From: Manihot esculenta
Lineage: Eukaryota; Streptophyta; Magnoliopsida; Malpighiales; Euphorbiaceae
Length of the DNA stretch: 64,000 nucleotides
Assembly (NCBI RefSeq): GCF_001659605.2
Contig: NC_035169.2
Span: 17,546,263 to 17,610,262 of the forward strand
Reading direction: 5' to 3'
How positions within the stretch are numbered: the stretch's first letter is position 1; each line of letters starts with the position of its first letter. This document shows positions 45,299 to 56,307 of this stretch, piece by piece. Position numbers and translations under genes: made by a program. The notes below the pieces were generated by a model. It was not told where the DNA came from and did not search any database. It saw nothing but the letters and a program-made list of their open reading frames with translations.

Positions 45299-46636
45299 TC
45301 AAGTAATTGGGGAAGGGAAAAGGGTCCCATCTGCATTGAGTGAAAAGTGTAACACGCTTTTTGTTTTGGTCATGACCCATCTTATTTCTTTCATGTACTC
45401 ATGAAGTAACATGATTAGCATCTCCTCTTTCAGATGAGGTGTGCCTCTTGCCCTTATGTTTGCATTTTTGAGATGATTGGGCAGCACTTTGAATTCCAGT
45501 TCATATTTCTCCATGGGTAGCTGCAATTTAGTACTGAATTCAGGCAAAACAAACTCTACCTTATCCGGCGGTTTGGGCAGGCATAGATCTGCATGCTCCT
45601 TTGGTTTTGGATCTTGGATTTCCTCTTGTTCATTGTGTGCATGGGCTTTCTGCGATGGAGGAATGGCTGAATTGGATTCAGTTTGCTCTTTCTGTGCAGG
45701 ACTTACCTGAAAGGGAGGTGGAAGAGGACTATTCTGCATTGGAAACTGAAGTGAGTGGTTCGACGGTCGAATGGTGGTGAAATTCGGCTTCCAAAAGGTG
45801 GTGAAGTTCGGCAACCGAAAGGTGGTGGTTTTAGTCTGCGCAAGGCTGATCTGCGCACCAAGCTGAAGTGGTGCGATCTGCTTCTGTTCATTCTGCGCAT
45901 GGCTGCAGTCCACCTGTTGGATGCAACAGTCAGTTTCTTTCAGTTCTGGCTCTTTCTGGCTCTTTTTCCTGCAAAGATCATCATTTAGTATATCATCTTG
46001 ATTTACATGAAAAACATCTTTACTCAAACAATCAGTGATATCTAAATCAACAACAAGTTCTGTTTGATCCGTTTGTTTGGACAAACAGTTTTCTGGTTGT
46101 TTCTCTTCAGCACTTTGTTCTTGCACTTGTGAACTTTCATCATAATCCCACACATCTTGAAGCTCTTCCTCTCTCCTTAATATGGCTGCCTTCAATTGAT
46201 CTATCTGCTGTTGCATCATTTGCATCATCTTTGCCAACTCACCCATGGCAGTTTGTGAACTTGTAGGTGTTGGTTGGGCTGGATAGCCATAATTCGGATG
46301 GTCTTCCCTACATGGATTGTATTGCAAATCTCTTTGGTAGTCCTGGTAGTGGTCAGCCCTAGCATAGTCATAGTTCGGATAGTCTCCCCAACCTGTATTG
46401 TATGTGTCAAGGTAGGGATCATGTCTTGGCTGTCCATAGTATCCTCCAAATGCATCTACTTGTTGGTAATTCTCATAAAGCATAGGACATTGATCAGTTA
46501 GGTGTCCTATTTGTGCACACATCCCACATGGCCGAGATCGCTCCAGTTGTTGGGATTGACCTATGACATAATTTTCCAAAACAGAGATTAGATATGACAA
46601 TCGAGGATCAATATTGGACATACTTACCTCATCCAT
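45299..46636 (-). CDS. Gag-like protein of the non-autonomous Athila-like element (445 aa)
   Basis: This is the only long undamaged frame in the window. The N-terminus (MDEVSMSNIDPRLSYL) matches the region just before the zinc knuckle in Athila-like gag. Residues about 36-50 (RPCGMCAQIGHLTDQCP) form a CX2CX4HX4C knuckle. PRHDPYLDTYNTGWGDYPNY follows, then a glutamine-rich MMQMMQQQIDQL helix (about 139-150) and a long acidic, proline-rich tail. The last 70 residues (FKVLPNHLKNANIRA, MKEIRWVMT) resemble, in altered form, the protease/RT linker of the outer element (LGHLKYVYL, HKRAIEWTI). The capsid part present at 62234-62959 in the outer element is missing, so this is a chimeric remnant made by internal deletion. 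It could bind RNA; whether it is expressed is unknown. It starts 135 bp downstream of the primer site. Confidence 0.75.
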   Translation of the reverse strand: MDEVSMSNIDPRLSYLISVLENYVIGQSQQLERSRPCGMCAQIGHLTDQCPMLYENYQQVDAFGGYYGQPRHDPYLDTYNTGWGDYPNYDYARADHYQDYQRDLQYNPCREDHPNYGYPAQPTPTSSQTAMGELAKMMQMMQQQIDQLKAAILRREEELQDVWDYDESSQVQEQSAEEKQPENCLSKQTDQTELVVDLDITDCLSKDVFHVNQDDILNDDLCRKKSQKEPELKETDCCIQQVDCSHAQNEQKQIAPLQLGAQISLAQTKTTTFRLPNFTTFWKPNFTTIRPSNHSLQFPMQNSPLPPPFQVSPAQKEQTESNSAIPPSQKAHAHNEQEEIQDPKPKEHADLCLPKPPDKVEFVLPEFSTKLQLPMEKYELEFKVLPNHLKNANIRARGTPHLKEEMLIMLLHEYMKEIRWVMTKTKSVLHFSLNADGTLFPSPIT

Positions 46637-46770
46637 GATTCAGATCTGCGATGGTGTCTGTGCCTTTGGTGAATTTCTCTTTATTTTTTTTTTATGTTCA
46701 GATCTTGCGATAGGGTGTCTTTCGCAGTACAAATCGGGTCCTGAAAGAAAAATAAACAAGTTAGATCAAC

Positions 46771-46788
46771 TCCCCGGCAACGGCGCCA
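46771..46788 (-). promoter_or_regulatory. Primer binding site (tRNA-Asp type)
   Basis: On the minus strand TGGCGCCGTTGCCGGGGA lies a few bases after the 5' LTR end. It is complementary to the 3' end of plant tRNA-Asp, the primer typical of Athila-group elements. Confidence 0.88.
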
Positions 46789-46792
46789 ATTT

Positions 46793-48909
46793 TGACAGAG
46801 CGGTTGTCGAAGCCGGTCAAAATAATCAATTCATTTATCAACAATATAAATACTGTAGATAGTGGTGAAAGGATCGAATCCACAGGGAATTGATACTTAC
46901 CTATCTTTCTTGTCAAGACCAAATAAACAAACAGAAAATAAATAGACAATGAAAATAAAGTGCAAGTAAAGTAAAAAAAAGGGTTTTGAGATTGATTCAA
47001 TTAATCTAATGGTGAAAGCAAATAAATAAAGCAAATAAAAATAAAGAGGAAACAATAATGATAAAAGCTCTAGTTGAAGATTCAGATTCACTTTAGTTGA
47101 TAGGATTGATCATTGACTCATATGTTCCTTTGTTGATTCAATAAATTGGTCATGGAGATTGAAGAAGCTTCTCACATCCATTGTCTCTCTTTAAGATTAA
47201 ATCAATTAGGGAAAGTCCTCCAATTAATTACTAATTAACAATTGCCAAAGAACGTCTTTGAGCCTTAGGCCTTTTACAATAGTCAATTGCATAAAGATAT
47301 AGAGAGAACCAATTCTAGTCATCCACATGCATGGAGACAACACTAGATCATGCGATTTCCTTGGTGATGCACCAAGTGTTCTTATGGTTGAATAAATCAA
47401 GCAATTTCGGACTTAAAATCACTCAAACCAACAATATATTACCTTGCAATAAAAATCAATGGAGATCTTAAATAACAAAGCGATAATGTCCTTTAAGCAT
47501 GAAATCACAAGAATATTGAATAAGAAAAAGATAAACAATGTAGTCCAAGTCTCTCAATCCACAATACAACTAAAGCTTCACTTGTTCTTCAACTAGAATG
47601 AAAGAGTTTCAGCCTCTCATGGCTGAAACAAAAACCAAAAATAAAAGAAAAGAAGAAAGGTAGAAGAAGAGATGTGAATTTCGTAGGTGTCTCCCAAGGG
47701 GAGCTTCCGACCCTGTAGAGGCTCCTTATGTGGGTTTTTATAGTTGAAAAGTGTTGCCCTAAGTCATACTTACTGCCCAAGAGGTATTTTCTGCCCAAGA
47801 TGTGTCTGAAAAGGAAAGAATCGCGCTTTTCGGCTTCAGAAGGAAGGCTGCGCGAAAATGCACTGCTGAAGGAAGTTGGTGCGCGCGGTTTGGTCTCAGA
47901 AAGGGAAGGAGGCGCAGATTGTGCTTACTAAATAAGTTTAGATGCTGAACTTGCTTCCTAATTAGTGTAGAGGCTGCCCAAGGTGCTGCCCATGTGCAAC
48001 TTGCTGCCCAAGTTGTTGCAAAAGAGGAAAGAATCGGACTGCAAGGCTTCAGAAGGAAGTTGGCGCGCAGATTGCCTTCAGAATAGGAAAGGAGCGTACC
48101 TTGTGCTTGAAAAGGAAGGAAGAGCGATCCAAGGCTGCCAATAGAGGAAGAAAAGTCGTGGCTTGATGTTCATAAGGAAATATGCACGTACTAAGGCTTT
48201 CAGAAGAGGAAGGACGCGCGGATCATGCTTCCAGAAGAGGTGGCGCGCGCATGGATTGCAAAAGAGGCAGGAGAATGCAGTCATTAATGTGCAGAAGTGG
48301 AAAGATATATGTCCAGTCTTTCCTTTTTAGGTGGAGCCTTCATTTGAATTTTAAACGCTGAACGCAGAAGAGGCAAGTGTGCCTTGATGAGACCTTGCTG
48401 CCTAAATTGGAAGATTTGACTGCTGCAGTACGTGAACATCTTTGAATAAGGAAAGAAAGATCTGCGATTTGAAATTCAAATAATTTCCTGAGTGAGCTTT
48501 CCTTATTTGCTTTTGTCTCTGCACTTTCCTCATTTGAAGACTTTCCTTTTCTGAAAACCTGCCTTATTTGAAAACTTTCCTTTCTTGGCACATGCTCTAA
48601 ATAAGGCAGGAAAGATTCTGCAGTTCGAATTTCGGACAGTTTGCTGACTGTGCTTTCTGACTCTTTCCTTATTTGGCACTTTCCATATATGAAGACTTTC
48701 CTTATTTGGAACTTTCCATATATGAAAACTTTCCTTTTCTGGAACTTTCCATATTTGGCACTTTTTGGCAGTTTTAATAGCATTTTCTCCAGATTGTCTC
48801 TTTACACCTAATATCTGCAAAACATGATTAAAACCACAAAATTAGGTAGAAAAGGTGTAAATAAACATCAATAATATCATGATAATATGGACTAAATTAT
48901 GCTCTGTCA
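46793..48909 (-). repeat. 5' LTR of the gag-only element (2117 bp)
   Basis: Same termini as 42197-44300. A TATA-like TATAAAAACCC on the minus strand lies at about 47733-47743. Confidence 0.93.
47733..47743 (-). promoter_or_regulatory. LTR TATA box of the gag-only element
   Basis: TATAAAAACCCA on the minus strand, also present in the 3' LTR copy. Likely core promoter. Confidence 0.55.
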
Positions 48910-48925
48910 CCTGTGTACTTACCAT

Positions 48926-49040
48926 TGCCAGGGCGTAGTCAAAGGCTCCTGGACTTTTCTATACCTGCCAGGGCGTAGTCAAAGGCTCCTGGACTTCTCT
49001 ATACCTGCCAGGGCGTAGTCAAAGGCTCCTGGACTTCTCT
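48926..49040 (-). repeat. Triple hairpin-like repeat in chromovirus 3' LTR
   Basis: Three copies of a unit with TGCCAGGGCGTAGTC and GGCTCCTGGACTT, so each has CCAGG opposite CCTGG. A fourth, diverged unit lies at about 42125-42165 beyond the nested insertion. The 5' LTR has the same set at 58073-58265. Confidence 0.85.
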
Positions 49041-49424
49041 CAGAGACTATTGGATCATTCAGCATTCACCCACATCAACAAATAACTATGCAATGTAACA
49101 TATTCGTGGATTCTAATGCAAACAACCTACTGCATACTCATGATGCATGAATTATGCTAAAAGCATTTCATTTTTCAATTAAAAGAATTAAGTTTAGTTC
49201 CACTCACCTCTAGCTATCTGGACTGACTCTGCAGGCTCTGTAACCTTTGGAGCAGTACTCACTGCTGCTCTCTCTGGTTCCTCTGGTTTGTGCCTACACA
49301 GATGGACTCAAATGAGGGACCAAACTAGCTTATGAACAACTCTATTAAACTCCCTAAGAATCCCCTTACACTTACTCAACCATCCATGCAAAGCATGCAA
49401 AGGAAGGCTGGACAGGACACTTTC

Positions 49425-49715
49425 GGCGGCAGGTTCGGCGGCCGAAATTCCTCTCCAGAGCCGAAACTCAAGCACCTTCGGCGGCTGAATCTCAACTTTC
49501 GGCAGCCGAACCCTTTCGGGGGCAAGTTTCGGGGGCTGAAAGGCACTCCAGAGACGAAAGCCTCTATCCTTCGGGGGCATCTTCGGCAGCCGAAACTCCC
49601 CTCCAGAGCCGAAAGTCCAAAGGCTTGGGGGCAAGCTTTGGCAACCGAAGCCACCTCCTCAGCACATTCCGCGGCCGAACCCTTCTTCGACGGCCGAAGC
49701 TGGGTTCATCAGCAA
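49425..49715 (-). repeat. GC-palindrome minisatellite in chromovirus 3' LTR
   Basis: Dense TTCGGCGGCCGAA and CTCCAGAGCCGAAAGTCC units. The block is longer here than in the 5' LTR (58645-58775). Confidence 0.85.
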
Positions 49716-50568
49716 GGCAGAACCTTGCTCTGCCTTACGCCAAAATGCACCAATCTTCCTCAAACTCAAACACCTCAACTCCTCAACATGCATACACCCA
49801 AGCATATGCTCAAAGGGGTCAGAAACTACCTTAAAACCCCAACAACACAAAACATATAACACATATACAAGCTTTTCTCACAAAAATATCAAAAACACTC
49901 TCTTTTACCCTATTCATGCAACTCTCCCCCAAAACCTCATAAAACCTTCATAAAGCATGAAAACAAGTTCAGGATCTTCACTTACCTCTTGAAATCAAGA
50001 AGATGAACGATCCCAACGTGGAGATATGAAGCAACTCTCCTTCCAACTCTCCAAACTTCAAAATTCAAGTTTGTAGCTCAAAACCTTCAAAATAACATAA
50101 AAATCAATCAAATCTTTGCAAGATTTAATGAACACATGAAGAAAACTTAAGGAAGACAGAGTCTCACCTCAGAAAGTGAAAAGATAACCTCATTCTTATC
50201 CTTTCAACCGACTGAGGGCCTTTTATAGGTGGCTGGCCAGACCACCTTCGGCGGCCACACGTGAAACCGAAAGCCATGCATGTTCGGCGGCCGAATGTCA
50301 ACTTCGGCGGCCGAACCTGGCTTTTCTGCCTTGGTTCTTTTCTTTCAAACACTCTTTTCATTTCAACCTTAAAACATTAAAACATACTATATTACTTTAG
50401 AAAAACATAAATCTTACCCTTCTAGAGCATTTCGACATCCTGGATTCCACCGGACGACAGGAATTCCGATGTCGGACTCTAGCCGGGTATTACATTCTCC
50501 CCCCCTTAAGAACATTCGTCCTTGACTGTTCCTAAATAAATAAACACACAAAAAGGAGGAAAAGAACC

Positions 50569-50802
50569 TCAAAACAGATATGGATACTGCTGGAGCATAG
50601 ACTCCCGCGTCTCCCAAGTACACTCTTCTAGATTATGGTGGTTCCACAGAACTTTCACCATCGAAATCTCCTTGTTTCTTAGCTGTCTGATCTGTGTGTC
50701 CAGAATCCGTACTGGCTGCTCTATATAAGTGAGATCCCCTAGAATCTCCACATCAGGCTCACTAATAACCTGACCCGGATTTGACACAAATTTCCGTAGC
50801 AT
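50569..50802 (-). pseudogene. Chromodomain of the chromovirus polyprotein
   Basis: The frame contains FVSNPGQVI, DLTYIEQPVRILD, RQLRNKEISMVKVLWNHH and ECTWETRE, the usual chromodomain end of Tekay/Del-type integrase, with its aromatic and acidic residues conserved. It ends PYLF at the normal stop, about 75 bp before the purine tract. It is separated from the integrase by a stop (after FEIL) and a frame change between 50803 and 50880. The domain is known to steer integration to heterochromatin. Confidence 0.88.
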
Positions 50803-50876
50803 AGAAACATGAAATACCGGGTGAATTCTCCCATAGAAGTAGGTAAATCCAGTTTATACGACACATTTCCAATCCT

Positions 50877-51549
50877 CTACAAAATCTCAAAGGGTCCAAT
50901 GTACCGTGGAGCTAATTTACCCTTCTTCCCAAAACGAACCACTCCTTTCATTGGAGACACTTTCAGCAATACCCAATCACCCTCCTGGAACTCTAACAAT
51001 TTCCTGCGAACGTCCGCATAGCTTTTCTGTCTGCTCTGAGCTGTTCTGATCCTCTCTCTGATCATAGGCACTGTTCTACTGGTAATCTCTACTAACTCTG
51101 GCCCTGCAAGAGCTTTCTCTCCTACCTCTTCCCAGCAAACAGGTGATCTGCACTTTCTCCCATACAATACTTCATAAGGAGCCATCCCGATGCTAGCATG
51201 ATGACTGTTATTGTAGGCAAACTCCACCAGAGCTACGCTGCCTCCAAGAACCGCCAAAGTCTAACACACACATTCTGAGCATATCCTCAATGGTCTGGAT
51301 GGTCCTCTCTGACTGTCCATGAGTCTGCGGATGGAAAGCAGTGCTAAAATCTAACCTTGTGCCCATCGCACTCTGCAGACTTCGCCAAAACCTGGAGGTG
51401 AACTGAGGTCCTCTGTCTGAGACTATAGATACTGGAACTCCATGTAATCTCACTATCTCATCCAAATATACCTGTGCCAGTTTATCTATAGAATAGTTAC
51501 TCCTAACTGGAATGAAATGAGCAGATTTCGTGAGTCTGTCCACAATCAC
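50877..51549 (-). pseudogene. Chromovirus integrase core and C-terminus
   Basis: The core starts MIVDRLTKSAHFIPVR. It shows the second catalytic D in SDRGPQFTSRFW and the glutamate region HPQTHGQSERTIQ. A frame change near 51250 separates this from VEFAYNNSHHASIGMAPYEVLYGR and the C-terminal GDWVLLKVSPMKGVVRFGKKGKL and RYIGPFEIL. The first catalytic D lies upstream in MDFVVGLP, before a stop at 51550-51552. Damage is modest, so this copy is younger than the left-edge copy. Confidence 0.9.
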
Positions 51550-52557
51550 CTATATGGAGTCTATCCTGGTGGACGCTGCCGGTAAGCCCACTACAAAATC
51601 CATAGCTATATTCTCCCATTTCCACTCTGGAATCGGCAGTGGGTTAAGCATTCCAGCCGGCTTCTGATGTTCCAGTTTCACCCTCTGACAAACCTCACAG
51701 GCTGTCATGAACTGCGCCACTTCTTTCTTCATGGCTGGCCACCAATATACCCTCTTCAGACCCTGATACATCTTGGTGGCTCCTGGGTGAACACTATATC
51801 TCGCATTATGAGCTTCCCTCATAATGTCTTCCTTCAGACTGCTACTATCTGGTACACAAAGTCGACTCCCATAGCGAAGGATCCCTTTGCTATCAAATCT
51901 GAACTCTGAACTGTTGCCTGACTGAACAGTCCTGACAATTTTCATCAACTCTAGGTCCTCATGCTGTTTCTGAGCTATCTGCTCCAGAAACACAGGTGTC
52001 ACTCTCATCTGTGCTATCAATGCACCCGTACCAGACAACTCTAGCTGTAACCCTTCCTCAATGAGCTTATAAAGCTCCAGCACTACTAGTCTCCGCTTTG
52101 CTGCTATATGGGATAAACTGCCTAGTGACTTCCGGCTTAGGGCGTCTGCCACAACATTCGCCTTACCCGGATGATACTGGATCTTACAATCATAATCACT
52201 GAGCAATTCTACCCATCTTCTCTGCCTCAAATTCAGCTCTCTCTGGCTCAAGATGTACTGTAAACTCTTGTGATCAGTGAAGATCTCGCATTTAACCCCG
52301 TAGAGGTAATGCCTCCACATCTTGAGTGCAAAGATAACTGCTGCCATCTCTAGGTCATGGGTGGGGTAATTCAACTCGTGCTTCTTCAACTGTCTAGAAG
52401 CATAAGCAATCACTCTATCACTCTGCATCAAAACACAGCCCAATCCCACTCGAGATGCATCACAAAACACTATGAAATCCTTATTACTAACAAGTAGAGC
52501 TAGCACTGGTGCTGATGTCAATCTTCTTTTAAGCTCCTCAAAGCTCTCTTCGCACTA
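51550..52557 (-). pseudogene. Chromovirus RNase H and integrase zinc-binding domain
   Basis: RNase H signatures are [35 protein letters not shown] and NVVADALSR. These are followed by the linker and the integrase HHCC domain ([32 protein letters not shown]), then [10 protein letters not shown] with the first catalytic D. It is bounded by in-frame stops at 52555-52557 (after WSD) and 51550-51552. Between the stops it is open over 320 codons. Confidence 0.9.
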
Positions 52558-52715
52558 GTCTGACCAGATAAACTTTTGATTCTTCTGAGTCAGTTTGGTC
52601 ATAGGAGCAGCTATCTTCGAGAAGTCCTGAACGAACCTCCTGTAGTAACCTACCAATCCCAAAAAGCTTTTAATCTCAGTCACTGTAGTGGGTCTGGGCC
52701 AGTTAGCTACAGCCT

Positions 52716-53450
52716 CTATCTTCTTGGGTCTACCTCAATCCCTTCTGCTGATACTACGTGTCCCAAGAAGGAAATGCTCCTCAACCAAAACTCACACTTC
52801 GAGAACTTGGCATACAAACCATGCTCTCTCAGTGTCTGCAGAACTATCCTCAGATGCTGGGCATGCTCCTCTGCATCTCTGGAATACACTAAGATATCGT
52901 CAATGAAAACAATAATAAAGTGATCTAGATACTCGCTGAAAACTTTGTTCATGAGATCCATGAATGCTGCAGGGGCATTAGTCAACCCGAACGGCATCAC
53001 TAAGAACTCATAATGCCCATATCTGGTCCTGAAAGCTGTATTTGGCACATCTACCTCTCTAACTCTCAACTGATGATACCCGGATCTCAGATCTATTTTA
53101 GAGAAACAACCTGCTCCAACTAGCTGGTCGAATAGATCATCAATCCTCGGTAAAGGATACCTATTCTTGGTAGTGACCTTGTTCAACTGTCTGTAGTCGA
53201 TACAAAGTCTGAGGGATCCATCCTTCTTTCTGACAAAGAGCATTGGAGCACCCCAAGATGAGGTACTAGGGCGGATGAAACCCTTATCTACCAAATCCTG
53301 CAACTGTTCTTTCAACTCCTTTAACTCTGCTGGCGCCATCCAGTAGGGAGGAATAGAGATAGGTCTGGTATCAGGCAGCAATTCTATTTCAAACTCTATC
53401 TCCCTACCAGGTGGTAGTCCTGGAAGTTCGTCTGGGAAAACATCTGGAAA
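52716..53450 (-). pseudogene. Chromovirus reverse transcriptase
   Basis: Starts in [20 protein letters not shown]. It shows [76 protein letters not shown] and the catalytic FIDDILVYS, then [16 protein letters not shown] and [11 protein letters not shown]. These are the complete Ty3/gypsy RT blocks 1-7. A one-base change near 52722 shifts the frame into the RNase H part. It is in the same frame as the upstream gag-protease, separated by a stop at 53454-53456. Confidence 0.92.
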
Positions 53451-53453
53451 CTC

Positions 53454-54584
53454 TCAGACTACTGGTATCGAAGCTGGTTCCCTAACCTGTCTATCTAGCT
53501 CTCTCACATGAGCTAGAAACCCCTGACAACCCCTCCTAAGCAAACGACGAGCCTGAAGGGCTGAAATCAAACCTCTGGGTGTACCTCTCCTGTCTCCCCT
53601 GAAGACACACTCTAACCCATCCTGGTCTCTGAGACTAACTACCTTGTCTCTACAGTCCAAGGTAGCACTATATGCAGATAGCCAATCCATCCCTAGAATG
53701 ACATCAAAATCTGTCAAGTCGAGAACCACAAGGTCAGCTGGAAGGCATCTACCCTCTATGAACACTGGACTGAAACGACAGACTGACGCTGCCACTGATG
53801 GGTCACACTTGGGTCCACTGACCCAGAAAGGATACTCTAACTCAGAAATGATCAAACCCAATCTCTCTATGGCTCTCGAAGTAATAAAGGAATGAGAAGC
53901 ACCGGGGTCCATCAAAGCATACACATCTGAACACCCAATGATGAGATTACCTGACACCACTGTGTTCGACGTGTTAGCCTCCTCCTGTGTCACAGTGAAA
54001 ATCCGTGCTGGGGCTACCGGATTTCCACCTCGGGAACCTGCTGCTGAAGTAGAGGCTGCCCTTCTCCCTCTACCTCTGCCACTACTCTGAGGCATGACTG
54101 GAGTTGCTGGTTGTACTACTGGCTGTACCACACTGCCTGAACTCATCTGCTGGGATGGTGCCACAAAAGTCACCTGAGGACAATCCCGAGCAATATGCCC
54201 TTCTTGTCCACATCTATAGCAAGCTGTAGATCCCAACCGATAAGCTCCTCCATGTGGTCTTCCGCATCTTCTGCATACTGGATAAGCTGTGCCAGAGCTT
54301 GAGCCACTACCCATTCCCAGACTAGACTTGGCTTTACTCCAGAACTTGTTCTTTAATCCTTTTGCTCTATCCCATCTCTTGCTGCCTGAAGTTCCTGAAC
54401 TGAGGGCCTTAGAACCCGAAGCCTGTGCCTTTGACTGTCTCTAAATATTGGCACTTGCTTCCATTTTCCTGGCTGCATCCACTATAGAGTGGAAACTCTC
54501 CTTTTCTGCTGGAAGAATCAAGGAAGAATACCTAGGATGCAATCTCATAGTATATCTCCTTGCCTTCTTTTGATCAGTATCATA
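53454..54584 (-). pseudogene. Chromovirus gag C-terminus and protease
   Basis: Reading from the solo-LTR junction: AYDTDQKKARRYTMRLHP (capsid end), SFHSIVDAARKMEA, a stop at 54441-54443, then a serine-rich basic stretch. A double cysteine motif follows (CRRCGRPHGGAYRLG, then CYRCGQEGHIARDCP, the CX2CX4HX4C knuckle). The protease has YALMDPGASHSFI, with D-P-G where D-S/T-G is usual, and ILGMDWLSAYSATLDC. A stop ends it at 53454. It continues the gag of 56308-57241. Confidence 0.88.
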
Positions 54585-54589
54585 GGCTT

Positions 54590-56302
54590 TGTAATACCCT
54601 GCTAGACTCCGGTATCGGAATTCCTACCGTCCGATGGAATCTCGGATGTCGGAAACCTCTAGAAGGGTGAAACCATGTTTTCATAAAATGTTTTAATGTA
54701 TTTTATGGTTAGGTTTTATGTGAACTTGTGGACAATGTGAGTTGATGTGTTGTTGCTATGTATTGTAGTTAGGGTTTAGGATAGTTTGAAGCCCCTAGGA
54801 GCTGATGTATGTTTCTATGCATGTTTTGGTTGAGTTGTATGCTTGATTGAAGGTTTTGGGAGGCAAATGTGCATGAGGAGCCGAGTTTCTGCCCTTTTGG
54901 CAGAAACCAAGTTCGGCAGTCGAAGGACTTTCGGCCGCCGAACCTGCCTGGGAGGCAAGCCTTCCGGCTGCCGAAGCATGCCCCCGAAAATGGACTTTCG
55001 TCTTTGGAGGGCACTTTCGGCCGCCGAAGGTGCTGCTGAACCTGCCTGACTTTCGGCTCTGGAGGGACTTTCGGCCGCCGAACCTACCACCGAAAGTGCC
55101 CTGTTCAGCCTTCCTTTGCATGTTTTGCATGATTGTTTTGAGGTGTTTTAGGGGGTTTTTGGGGGATGTTTTAGAGTCATGTTCTAGTATGTTTGGTCCC
55201 TCATTTGAGTCCACCTGTGTAGGTTCGGACCCGAGGAACCGAGGACCCCAACAGTGAGTCAGCTGCTCCAGGTTATTTTCAGAGCTAGCCAGAGGTGAGT
55301 AGAATAAACCTTTATGTTTTAAAGCAAATAAATTATTAAGTTTAAGCATGTTCATGCATCATGAATGCCATGTCATATCCTAGGTTGTTTGCATTAGAAT
55401 TCACGAATATGCTGCATTGCATAATTCTATGATGGATGTGGATGGATGTTGGATGATCTTTAGTCCTCGATATGATGCGATGTGATAAGATACGGTATGG
55501 TATGGAAGTCCGGTTGACCCATTCTACGTCCCGGCACTATGTAAGAGAAAGACCGGTTGACCCATTCTACGTCCCGGCATCTTGGAATGTTATGTTATGT
55601 TATGTTTAAGAGAAAGACCGGTTGACCCATTCTACGTCCCGGCACTTTGGAATGTAGAGGACTATAGGTGACAACACCATCCTTGATGTGATTTGTTTGT
55701 GATGTGTTGCATTCCATGAAAGCATGAAAATTTAACATATGATTTAAATGTATTACTATTCTGCTCACTGGGCTCTAGTAGCTCACCCCTCTCCCTAACC
55801 CCCTAGGTTTGCAGGTACGGGCTAGGCAGAGAAGTCAAGATGAATGAAGTCATGTGTATGTAATGGTTAGAATGTGGACATGATAAATTATAAAATGATG
55901 TAAAAGTTATGAATAGTTATGTCATGTAAATGTTGATTCTGAGATTGAGGTTTAGAAATTGTGCTTGATCGAGTGTATATAGTAATCCCTTTTGTAAACA
56001 TGATCTATGTTTTATGATGCTTATGTTCTACCAAGCTTGTGTATGATGAGATACCCCATTGGGGCATTTGGTTAGAGCTCCAATGTGAGGTTTATGTTTA
56101 TGTATATATATATATGCTTATGTGCATGCACAGGTTGAGCTTGGTAAAAGAAAAGAAAAGTTCAAATTTTTATGTATGTTGTTGATCATGTATGGGATTA
56201 AACAGGTTTATAGGATGTATGTCAGGCTTGCTATGGGTCCCGGGGGCCTTATGCCGATCTGGATCCTAGCGCCGATAGCGGTCCGATTTTCGGATCGTTA
56301 CA
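54590..56302 (+). mobile_element. Solo chromovirus LTR inserted in gag (1713 bp)
   Basis: Starts TGTAATACCCTGCTAG and ends GGATCGTTACA. It is flanked by the direct repeat GGCTT (54585-54589 and 56303-56307). Opposite orientation to the host element. Compared with 516-3008 it lacks the part carrying the TATA box and splice-donor-like site. It has GC-palindrome units at 54905-55105 and a triple repeat at 55507-55650. It splits the host capsid frame. Confidence 0.94.
55507..55650 (+). repeat. Triple hairpin-like repeat in the solo LTR
   Basis: Three units of GACCGGTTGACCCATTCTAC followed by GTCCCGGCAC. CCGG at both ends can pair. It sits at the same place as the CCAGG/CCTGG repeats of the other LTRs. 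Confidence 0.85.
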
Positions 56303-56307
56303 GGCTT

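Larger units (their letters stand above)
42197..48909 (-). mobile_element. Non-autonomous gag-only Athila-like element (TR-GAG type)
   Basis: LTRs at 42197-44300 and 46793-48909 are nearly identical. The flanking target duplication is CCTGT (42192-42196 and 48910-48914). Between the LTRs lie only a gag-like frame (45299-46636) and a non-coding 3' region (44301-45298). RT, RNase H and integrase are absent, so it must have been mobilised by another element's enzymes. The 5' chromovirus LTR keeps the uninterrupted target sequence at 58130-58147. Confidence 0.93.
41519..50494 (-). repeat. Chromovirus 3' LTR, split by a nested element
   Basis: The LTR occupies 41519-42196 and 48915-50494 (about 2258 bp), interrupted at 42197-48914 by the non-autonomous element and one copy of its target site. 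It differs from the 5' LTR mainly by about 155 extra bases in its GC-palindrome block (about 49440-49600). It ends next to TTAAGGGGGGGAGAA, the polypurine tract on the minus strand (50495-50510). Confidence 0.9.

Noticed and set aside
46771..46788. Apparent tRNA-Asp 3' end
   Set aside because: Only the 18 bases complementary to the tRNA end are present, next to the LTR, so it is a primer binding site and not a tRNA gene.
48926..49040. Evenly spaced repeats resembling a CRISPR array
   Set aside because: There are only three units, whole units rather than only the repeats are conserved, the site is within an LTR and the genome is a plant nucleus.
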